Position numbers and translations under genes: made by a program
Notes under the pieces: generated by a model
Database searches by the model: none
Told to the model about the DNA's origin: nothing
What the model saw: the letters and a program-made list of their open reading frames with translations, nothing else
Source: Marthasterias glacialis
Lineage: Eukaryota; Echinodermata; Asteroidea; Forcipulatida; Asteriidae
Length of the DNA stretch: 64,000 nt
Reading direction: 5' to 3'
NCBI GenBank assembly: GCA_911728455.2
Contig: OU452236.1
Coordinates: 8,798,171 to 8,862,170 of the forward strand
In this document: positions 38,271-49,600 of the stretch, one piece after another
Numbering within the stretch: position 1 is the first letter of the stretch
Layout of the letters: the number at the start of each line of letters is the position of its first letter

Positions 38271-40562
38271 TTCAGTGCAAACTTATTACCACGTGTACCA
38301 AATTCATGAAGCAATTTGCTTAGCACGAAAACATCCTGCTCAGCAGAAAGGGGTTACCAGTCAAAATACAATGTAATTAACATTGTTGGGACTGGTGACC
38401 CGCTATATTTTGGCAAGCAAATACATCTGCTAAGCAACATTTTGTGCTGAACAGCTTGATGAAGTTTGACAATTTCACATCCAGAATGCAATAGATGTAG
38501 CAAATAAACACACTCGATCAATCATGGTAGAACATAGACCATGTAAACTGTGTTTACAAAAAGAGGGACTTGAACATTCCAGTGCCTTTCTAGCTGGCGA
38601 GATACTGCACTGGTCACAAGGGAATTTTACATTTGGTGTCATAATTTACACATGAACTCAAAGAGTTACAAAAGTAATAGCTGAACAAGGTTTGAGATGT
38701 GACCCCTTTCTTGAAGTTGATAAAAAACCAGACGGCGATATCTCCATATAATATAAGATTGGATGTTTTCTACCCTTGAGCTGTGTACAAATTGTGCCTG
38801 CAGGAAGTCCAGGCTCTGTGGCTCTTTTGCAAACGTGATGTCCCAGGTTGCATGGTCTACATGTTAACTGCATTCAATTAAATCTTCTTTCTAAAATATG
38901 ACAGGTGCATTGGCGCCAAATCACTCTCTGCAGCATCGCCATCAAACTGGGAGGCAGGACACCTGACATGAGTCAAACATAAACTTCCCATAGGCTATCC
39001 GGTGACCTAAGACAGTCTACCAAGTAACAGCCTTTGATACATTTTAGTCTGGGCCCTTCACTGATATTCAAAATGGAAGAAAAGCGGGTACTCTTGTGGA
39101 AGTTTGGGCACCAATTTTTAAAAAACTCTGATGATAAATCTTGGTATTATGTCGACATCAATTAATCAATAAAGCTAAAGTTAATTAAGGGAAAATTGAC
39201 ATCATCTGGTGCTGTGAAAAATTTCAACTACTAATACTAGATAGCTGTTGGCATTTTTCCAATTTTGTCCTGAATCAATACAATGTGGTTCTGATCAGTA
39301 AAACTTCCCGAGACATTTCTGGTCTTGTTGGCAGATACATGCATTCATAACCAAACAGAAATCAACATGGCATACGCCTTCAGTTCAACTGACCTACAGG
39401 ATCCATAACATGATTTCTGTGTCAATAGAGGGCGCTGTTCACAAAATGGCCTAAATCATTTTCTAGAAGTGGTTTGAAAATTTCATTTATTTGTGTGTCA
39501 CGCAGGGTTGTTAGTTATTATTCTAACATTCAAAATCCTTTACGTTCAAAATTTGGGCGATGATGTGAATACTGCCCTCTTTAAATATCGACGGAGGTTT
39601 TTTTTCCACAGTCTGTAAAATATATCCTGGGACGCCAAACAACTTTGAAAGATTGTTTCATTCCATCAAAACCTAGATTGATCATGCTTTTTTTGTATAT
39701 TGTAGAACCCAAACAAGAGCGGATGATCGTCTTTGTGTGGCGAGCCAGCAGATGGAGCAGCATTTGAATTTGACTATTCTTTCTTATTTTGTAATGCATG
39801 TTTTTGAGAATGACACCGCCATTTTCAGACAACTACTACCCATCATAAACTTTTCTGAAGAATTGTTCTCCTTAAGTATCAGCCAGAGTCGGAACTTCTT
39901 TGGAACAGTTCTTTTTCAGGGAAAAGGGAGTAAAAGAATGCAAGCATATGGAAAAAGAACTGGAAAATTTATGGCTGCAACAGTTATTGTTATTAGTCCA
40001 TGATTTCATGTAGTACTTCTCTGTATGTCACGTTCGATGACAAGAAATTCTCCCATGGGTTTTTGAAGTTTTATCACACCAGTTCAGAACGTCTGCTGCC
40101 ATGGAAGTCACTTGATTCCCAGTGAAGACTCCAGTTGGCAGAGCACCGCCGCATGATTTTGACTATCTGCGAACCTAGGCATTCTTTTGTAGTCACAGGC
40201 CGAGCAGGGAATTTGCAGATACGAGGAGGAAAACTTAATGATTAGCACCCCATGGTTTAACCTGATGCAGAAACTTGATTTCTGAATAAAATCGCCGGGG
40301 GGGGGGGGGGGGGGGGGGGAAGTACCCACAAGAACTCAGTGTGGATTCCTATGGCATGTGAGGTAACCGATCTCATAGGCACCAGTCTAATTTGACACAC
40401 AGCCTCATTTTGAGAACCACAGATGTTAAGGTAGACTCGTCCCTCCTTTGATGACAAAACAAGACAGTTAGTTTTCACCAGGTGGATATCATCAGCATGG
40501 GCATTGTGCGTGTTGTTTTGCATCATCGTCTTCCTTCGGCATGATTCCCAACGCTAAAAATC
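38271..40562. other. Region downstream of PPP1R10, including its probable 3' UTR
   Basis: It contains a GGGCCC-family fragment (about 38,310-38,475) and a repeat, 'TGTGTACAAATTGTGCCTGC', shared with about 57,835. There is also a run of 23 G at 40,297-40,319 (C in the PPP1R10 sense) and a TTTATT at 39,486-39,491, which is AATAAA on the minus strand. No separate gene is recognised. Confidence 0.55.
39486..39491 (-). promoter_or_regulatory. Candidate polyadenylation signal for PPP1R10
   Basis: AATAAA on the minus strand about 1.07 kb after the stop codon. I saw no closer match in that orientation. A hexamer alone is weak evidence. Confidence 0.25.
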
Positions 40563-40681
40563 TCATTCCGTTAACGGAGGTCCATTTACTCCAGGGTGGT
40601 AGAACTGACAATTCTGGGCCCTCTCACAGCCTCTTGGGGTCATGAAATGTCTGCAAACAGGCCGCGTCGCAAAATTAACTC
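40563..40681 (-). CDS. PPP1R10: PPP1R10 terminal exon, CCCH zinc finger
   Basis: Residues 827-865 and [23 protein letters not shown] then [13 protein letters not shown] gives C-x8-C-x5-C-x3-H, as in human [29 protein letters not shown]. Acceptor CCTACAG. This closes the gene and fixes its 3' limit. Confidence 0.95.
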
Positions 40682-43600
40682 CTGTAGGATTGGCAAGAAA
40701 TGACAGCAAAGTTTGAAGGTGTTTAATAATAATAATAATAACTAGTTCTTATATAGCGCATTTCACAATAATGTCTCAATGTGCTTTACATTAGTGCCCT
40801 GGTCATTGAGCCAATAACATTCCTGTAATCTTTCTCAGCTCCCTGGGGAGTATACAGCCCCGAGCTGCCGTGGTGCTCCAAAGGCTTTTTTAAACACAAT
40901 ATCAACCTCTACCCTTGCAGGTAACCATTTATACCCCTGGGTGAAGAGAAGCAATTATAGAAAAGCATCTTGTTCAAGGACACAATTGCCATGACCGGGA
41001 TACAACCCACACCCTGATGACTTGACCACCAGAACTTGAGTCCGATGCACTAAACTGTTCGGCCACGACAAGCTACATTTCTAAAGAATCTTTTAAAGTC
41101 GATAAAATCCTATTGGAAAATGTAAACATGTGTGTGCGTACTTATAGCACGTACATTCATGTCGTGCAGTGTGGCATTGAAGAGACGCACATTGTGCTGC
41201 CCATGTGTACAGTGGTGATGTAGCCAATGCTGTGATTGGTCAATGTGTTCAGAGGGTGGGGCTTAATGGATCGGTCTATTGGGGCGCTTTATAAAAACCA
41301 TATAAATTTGCAAGTAAAGATATGGTGCTTATCTAAACGCAAACGCGTTGGGTAAGAAGCGCACCGCACAGTTTAACACACAGGGAAACTGACATTGTGA
41401 CAACAACCTCAGGTGAACTGGTTAAATATCCCCATAATGTGTGTACATGCTGTTTGGTCAAAAACATCATCAGCTTCAATAATATTTCCAAAGTTTCATT
41501 TAATAAATTTAGTGATTAAATTATTTTACACAACACCCCAGTAGATCCTTGTCTTTTGATTGGCGGATTACTGGTCACATGTCATCCAATAATGAAACCA
41601 TGGCCACCGTCATTATTCACTGTGCATTTTCATACTTTCTTTTTTCGTACCTTCATTTGTGACCATTGCACGCTAGAGCACACAACGCACGTGCACGCGT
41701 TATACACGTCAGTACAAAACGCCCTCGTAGTAGATGCCAGAATACAATCTTGTACATTTTAGTGATTGTTTTTCTTCCAAATGACAAAGATCTACTTAGA
41801 TGTTACATAAAGCAAAATAACAAATGTTTTCCGTTCATGCAATAGAGAAAATATTTTTGAGAGTTACAAGATGGAATGTTCCATTGCTCCTTGAATGGAA
41901 CATTCCATCTTTCAACTCATGAAAATATTCTCACCACTGCACTCACAAACATGCATTATTTGTAGAATTAAAAAAGAAGTTGAGCAAAGTACCTCCCCCT
42001 CCCCGTCCTCGTCCACGCCCCCATGGACTGCCGCCCCTGGGAGGACCTCTGGGTGGGCCCCTCGGGCCCATGTCTGGTCCACCCGGTCCTGGAAACCGAC
42101 GGGGTCCATTATTGAATTGGGGTCCGTTATAGAATCCTCTGCCTGGTCCTGATAAAGGTTTAAAAAAAAGTAGTCAAAATATCACTTAGTCATGTTTTAC
42201 TGACTTTTAACAACAAAGAACCATTAACCCCATAAAAGAACACAAACAGTTAATAATGTTTTGTATTTATAAAGCACTTTTAAAGATAAGAAAGCTCTGA
42301 TCCTAAACTGGCCAGTGTAAAACATTCCCCTTCATAATTCCCTCTTCTTTCTTAACCGCTTTCCCCTTTTTTTCATGCAGTTTTATCTCATTTGTAGTTT
42401 GCCTTTATCTCGGCAGTTGCTCAGTATTGCTTCCTTCTTAACAGGAATGAGAGACGATGAAAATGACAAATCCATGAAACACCGAATGGAGGGTACCAAC
42501 CACGCCATAATCCGTATCAATGGCAGCATTCTGTGCTTAACCGCTGATGGGGCAAGCACCTTGGTGTAGTCAAAATACAGTACAAGGACTGTGTTAAGGC
42601 TTTACAAGGGCCTGGATGTATTTGAAAAATATCCACAACGATAACTTTGTAAAGTCCTGAAATCCAGAAAAATATGGAGGAACCTTATCCCTGAAATGTT
42701 TTCTTGAATAGAAATTGAGTTTTGTTTATTTTATACCTATTCACATACTGATCCAACAAAGTATATTATATTACCTCATTCATATTTGGTATTATAATAA
42801 AAAAAAAAAATACTAACCCATAAAATAAATCGTTTAGTATAAAGTTATGAAAGAACCAACAAAATAGTTTTTGGCACCATGTCAAGCATTTTTGGTTTGG
42901 CGTTATAGTACTGAAGCAATTTTGAAGAATTTAGTCGGGTTGTGTTCAAAACTAGATGGCTGATAGGCGAAAAATCAATTGTCACAAATATATACAGGCA
43001 TAATACTTGGCAATTGGGAAAAAAAGTAGAACAATTCTGTTGAGTACAAGGGCTGACCTACATATACAAATGGTATAGGCATTAATAGACTTATCAGGCT
43101 ATTCAATGATTTTGCTGATTTTTCTGAGGAAAAAAAAAAAATGGAAATCAGACTTAAGTTGGAAGAATATCATGCCTGTATATAATTTGGTTTTGTCCTA
43201 TTTTTCAAACTGAATTTGAATATAATTGTGTCAAGACAACGAAGAAAGAAAAACGCCTTACCTGGATACTGGGGTCCCATTCCCCCTCGACCCCTCATGG
43301 GGCCAGGGCCAGGGCCTGGGCCTGGGCCGGGGCCAGGACCGGGGCCTGGGCCGGGTCCAGGGCCTCTTGGGCCCCATCCCTCTGGGCCGAAGTTGGGCCC
43401 ACCTGGGTGGTTGGGCTGTGGAGGACCATGCAATGACCCTTGAGGAACAGGAGCATTAAAGAGTGTTATTTCATTGTGCAAACTATCAAATTTACAATGC
43501 ATGGAGAAGTTTCTGCCACAAAAAAACCCACTCACTTTTTCGAAGAATAGTATACTTCAAGACCTGACAAAATTTAAAATTGACAACTATACTTTGGGCT

Positions 43601-46600
43601 TAAATGGGCTGTGTCGTCATGATTATAGCAGTAAATGGAACAACCCAGTTACAACGTGCGCGTACGCATTCACAGTTTGACAAAGACAACACCCATTGTG
43701 ATTTGACCACAAGCCGAGCGTGTGCAGTATCTGGGTGAGAGTTTATCAATCCTTGCACAGCCACAGGCCTGCTTTAATCATGACGAACACAGCCCCTTTA
43801 ACATTGTTAAAACATTACTTGTGGAATCCCAGTGTTAAGAATTTGTGAAAATCCAAGTTTCCTTGACTTTTTTTTCGTGCGAGACCAATAAGACCTCTAC
43901 TCAACTTTAACAAATTTTTTGCTTAGTAAAAAATGCATTACCAGCCAAAATTGCAGGTGATGCATATCGCTTGTGACTGGTGCCCAGCTAATTTTTGTTA
44001 ACCAAATAAAGTTGCTAAATAATAATGTCCGGTAAGCACTGTTATGAGGTTGTGTGGTGTCGATTTAATACCTGGTAGTTGGTTCTTAAATGGCTCCAGC
44101 ATATCCCTGAGTTTATTCGTCAGCTCATCCTGGGAGGGCTGGGCCTCACCGGGCTGGTTACCCTGAAGAAAGAAACAAACAAATTAGGAACATTCAAGCA
44201 TGTTGAAAAAAATTGCAACTCAGTTCAATATGTATCATTTTATGCAAAGAGGCTTGATTAATATTTGGGAAGTCAATCACCAGGGATGAGAGTGGATGAA
44301 AGTGAATAATCCACGAAATGCCATCGGAGGGTTTGGCCGCTACCAACCACGCCATTACCCGTATCAATGGCAGCATTCTGTCCCTAAATGTAGATGGGGC
44401 AAGCACCTTGGTGTAGTCAAAATACAGTACAAGGACTGTGTTAAATCCAGAGAGTCCTAATCTCACCCCTGAATCACATAAATATGGTTACTGGACAGGT
44501 GGGAGTATATTTTTTTCCTTTAGCTTTTCCTAATCTTGGTAACATTTTTCAGTGAGTTGACCAACCATTTGAACCCATTCAACTGCACTGGTTGTGTATG
44601 GTGGTAAAGCTGTGCACAGAACTAACTGTAACTGTGTAGATTCATTCACCGCATGATATGATCATATTGCAGGCTTCAGTTTATCTATCATTCAAAACCT
44701 CAGTGGCTGATATTAAATGGTCAGATAGTAGGAGGGTTGACTTCATACTGTGTGGATGTATTCACCACATGATTTCACATTACAGGCTGGATGCTTCTTT
44801 CAACTGCATTGTGCTCCTATTTTTTTTTACCCCTTTTCTACCTGACTGCCTCTGTTAGACTATTAGTGTGTTGTAAGTCAATTAGCCGGGTCCATTCAAG
44901 TCAATTCGAGGGTCAAAACATCAGCCATTTAACAAATTTTTTGTACAAGTTCTTACCATAATTGAATTGAGAAGGTTTTGCACATTGGTAATAGTAGCGT
45001 TGGGGGCTTGGGCCTCATTGGGTCTGCCTGGACCCTGCATCGGTGGACCCTGCAACGACGGCGAGAGGCCCCCTGGTATCTGCTGGACCAAGTTGGCGAT
45101 GGCTGGCGGAAGGTTATCAAGCTGTAGGCCAGGGGGTAAGGTGATGCCCGGTGGGATGACAGGCCCTGGGCCACCGTGGTGAGGGGGTTGCAAGGCCGGG
45201 TTTGGGAGGGGGAGCATTGGCTCCGAGTACAGGGGAGTGCTTTGGGAAGAGTCGGCTGTCTCCTGCAACAAATGGAACATCAAAACCTTGTCAACATTTT
45301 GTATTTTTGAAGCAGAGAAGAGTAATTTTGAGTTTAGAAAACAATAGTGACATTATTTATAGGGCGCACTGGGGCAATGAAAAGTGTTTGTTATGAAATG
45401 AATATGATTGGATAGATAATTTAAAACTAGAGCATAATGATTCACATAAATATCCCTTAAAATTGTGTGGTTTTTGTTTAATTTTGTGACAGAACATTTT
45501 GTGACAGAACATTTTGTGACAGAACATGGTCCGCCACATTTTTGACTCCGAAGAATGGTGGACAGTGTGTATGTTTCTACGTAGAGTTTGGTTCTGCTGG
45601 TTGTTTTTCCAATCTGCTGGTTGTTTGGTGCAATCGCGGTGCACGTGTTCATAATCAATGCGTTTTTGTTATTACACGCATTCACAGCGATGGTAACACA
45701 GCCGAAGGTACACTATTTTGTACTCCATAGACGACAGCATTGGCCACGAAGTACCGGTTCTCTGGTTTATTTCTATGAGGGTAACAAAGAGTATACCAAC
45801 AGCAAAAATACTCATTAAATTCATGTCAAAATAATTCAAACACTTGAAGAGCTCATGCATTAGCCTCGCTTCACTGCCATGTGTGTATAGCAAACGTTAA
45901 ATTTGATCATGCATATGTAAAAGTGTCGGCTTAATGTTTTCAGTGACAAACCAGAGGGACCAGTCAGCTTGTCATTTCACCGGTCTGCCGGCTTTTTCAC
46001 TGGTAACAATCTTATGGTTTTCTTTCAACACTGCATTTGTATGGGAACTTACATACGAACAACCAGGCAGTGGCGGTGGGGTTACAAAACCCAGGAATTT
46101 CTTGGGGTTTTATTTCCTGGGGATTGGCTCTGTAGTGTGAACAGGGCTGAAAGGGCTTAATGTCATGGTAAGGGAACGAAGCATTTCCTCTTGTGGGCCT
46201 TAAGTTTGCCATCTTGAAGTCTTGTTCCCTGAATACAAAGGTTTTACACAAAGGCAATCCTGTTGGTGCCTGGGGTGTAAGTCCAAAACGATATGTCTAT
46301 CACCACCTTACACAGTCTCATATTCCGGATCAACATATCAAGCCATGATAGACGATGATATTTCTCATGATGTACATGTTTGTTGTAGAACTGCCATTAA
46401 TGCAGAAAAAGGGTAACCAGCCAAACTGCCATGTAATTCATATCATTGTGACTGGTGCCATGCGATATTATTTGTTTAAGCAATGCTTTATGCTTTAACA
46501 TGTTTATACGCAAGGGTTTATTTGTGCCAGCGGTATCCTCAAAGAAAAACAAAAAAATTCCAGCAATTCCGCCATAAGAATCCCACCAGGGGGACGGGAC

Positions 46601-49600
46601 CAAAAAAAAAAAAAAATAATAATAATAATCCAGGCGGCAACTGGTTAACAGCTTTGCGAAGTTGGACTTTTGGTACAAGTGCATTTTTCACAAAAACAAC
46701 CAATGCCAAGGTTTGCAAAAAACTTGGAAGCACAGGGTTTTCTTGCAAGTCAATTACCCGGATCGAGTCATGGTGCAAGACGTTACTTGTGACTGAATCA
46801 CAAAAAGCCACTGAGGGCGCTATTCGTTAGTACGGCTCTGATGTACACGAAATGCCCTTGCAGCATCAACTGTCAAAATTATAGCACTGACTATCAGTGA
46901 GTGATAAGTGCACTGGTTGTATATGAGAAAGTGTAGAATAACGTCTTGAACCAAGACTAAACTGTACCCTGGATGTCAGCATTTGATTAAGCGTATTAAA
47001 AAACAACAGCAAAATCATGCCAAACAAAAAGCACAAAGTTGTGTAACTTTCTTTGCTAAAACCAAAGCTAACTTCGATCAAAACACTGAAGTGATATGCT
47101 ATAAATATGCCATATACACATTCATTCATCAAGCACTGACAAAAAAAAATACAGCAGTGGTTTTTGGAAGAGGTTTCCCAAAGGGCGTGCCTGCCAACCT
47201 GTCTGTAAAAAAGGTTACTTTCTCTGGGGGGCTTTGCGGCTACTCAGGAGGGCATCATGGCAATGGCCGCCCGTGGTCGCTGTTAGGATTGAGGCCTGGT
47301 AAAATCCATTCCAATCCATCCATTTTTGATTAAATACGCCACACAACTAACCATAGAAAAATGGTTTATGTTCTGACTATGATTTTGTGCATGTTAACAT
47401 TGGTGTATATGTGCTTATTTTACTGGTGCAATCAAAATAAGCAACAGTAATGCATGGGGTCATCAAACGCTATATCCTTGACTTTGATGGTGTTTCAGAT
47501 GGGAAATATTTCTCTGGAGGATTGGTACAATTTCCCAACCTCAATCCCACACTTTGGCTTTGACGGTTGGAAAAGGTTTAAGGAAAGAGCAGTGATCAAT
47601 GTTATGTGAGTAGAACACAGACAAACAGACAGTGGGACAGACAGACAGACACACTCACATTGTCACCAGGTTTCCTCTTGGTCTCCTTGGAGTTAGTAAT
47701 GAAATAAAATATACAGAATACGGATCAACCATGAGCTGCAAATGGAAGACCATGGACACAGTGGTGGATAGATGGGGGTAGACTGAGAGGTAGCCAGGAG
47801 CGGGGATAGGAGTGGGAGAGGTATAGATTGGACAGAGGGATGGACCGAGGACAGTGGGCGGTCAATAGGGTTACCAGAGGGGGGTCCAGATCCAGAGGAG
47901 AGGACAGAGGGGAGAAGAGAGGAATGGTTAGAGTCTGGACAGAGTGATAGAAAGGAGGGGTGGACAGAGGAGTGGACAGTGGGTGGCCAGAGGAGTGCCT
48001 TGTTAGGACAAATAGGCGTCCAGAGAGGACAAATAGGTGGATAGAGAGGTATCCAGAGGGGAGGACAGTGGGGTGGCCAGAGGGGAGAAGAGAGTTTCAC
48101 AGAGAGGTGGACAATGGACGAAAAGACAAAACATAAATATTTCATGGAGATGGACCACACAGACTGGTTAATGTACAGAAAAATCTTGCTCAGCAGCATC
48201 AGAATACATGAACACCAGCTAAAAATACCATGTCATGCTGTTTTTGACTTGTTCACAACTATTGTTTAGCAGTCCTTTCAGCTTTCAGTCTACAAAATAA
48301 AGCCATGGGCCCAATTTTAGAAAATAACGCTATAGCCACTTTCTTCGCTGAGCAAAATGACAGCGGGAAACCAGTCGCAACTAAAACAATTTATGGTATT
48401 TTGGCTGGTAACCTGTTTGTTCTCAGCAAGCTTTCTCTGTCGTTTTCAAATTCGTGTGCTCACCGCCCTTATAAAATCAGACCCAGTTTAAAAGTGGGTT
48501 AACCAGCCAGATAAAAACAGTAAATATGGCATTGGAATTTTGGCGGGTAAATCTTTTTCTGATGAACAAAATTGTTTTGTCCTTGACTTTTATGTTTTAT
48601 CCTTGACAAGTTTCATGAACCTAAAGCCAACTTCTCCCGCACTTAAACCCAGAGGTCGCAGCTTCAAATTCTACTGTAGTCAATTTTTCTTTGTGCACCC
48701 CCAAAATGTGGAACAAGGAAACTTTTAAGCCTCAAAAGTTATGGAAATCAACTTTTTTTTTGGACAATTAATCTTAGATGTTAATTTTTACATCGGGGAT
48801 AAAGAATATTATTTGCGTTTTGCCCATACACCGATGTGTGTTAAATACTGTATATTCAGTATTTTCCCTGAGTCCTGTGAAAAAAAATCACAGGCATATT
48901 ACTCGAGTGGGATTCGAACCCAAGACCGCCGCCATTCTAGAGCAGATGTTTTACCAACTAGACTACCGAGACTGCCCAGCAGCTAGAGGCAGTTCAAATC
49001 TTATTAGCAGCGGGTACCGCAACCATTATAATAGATGTTAATTTTTGCATTGGGGATAAAAAAAGTGTATGGTGAATGGGCAAAAACACAAATAGTGTCT
49101 TTGCCCATACACTGATGTGTGTTAAGCATTGTATACTCAGTATTTTCCTGAGTCCTGTGAAAAAAAATTCACAGGCATATTCCTTGATAATAAATTTCGA
49201 TACACACACGTTTGAATCAGTGGATTATGGTTGGATCATTGGTCAGTTGACTGACAGGGTAAGTTTGAACAAATTTTCATGTCAAGCCAAAACTCACATC
49301 TTCCAGTGGGATTCTTGTGGGTTCCTTGGGCTCAAACGGTTCAGGATCGGGCTCCTTGGGCGTTTCGGGGATCATGTTCTTATCAAAGTAGATCTCTTGG
49401 AGGACGATCATTTCTCGCTGTTTCTGGATCCCCTTCTCCACGCTGTTTGTGCCGTAGTCGATTGTGGGCATGTCCACGAGTCTGATCAGCGATGGCGGTC
49501 TCCACTGGTACGGTGAAACAACCACAAGAACAAGAGTTAGCTAAATCACTTTTTCATCAGCCATGGACAGAAAGAAACCAATACTCGCGGGTAAATATAA

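Noticed and set aside
43216-43459. Plus-strand frames rich in Gly-Pro or Gly-Gln across 43.2-43.5 kb
   Set aside because: Antisense shadows of the PPP1R10 Gly-Pro exon.
47693-48199. 168-codon minus-strand proline/leucine/serine-rich frame
   Set aside because: Product of the GA-rich minisatellite; no domain and no splice support.
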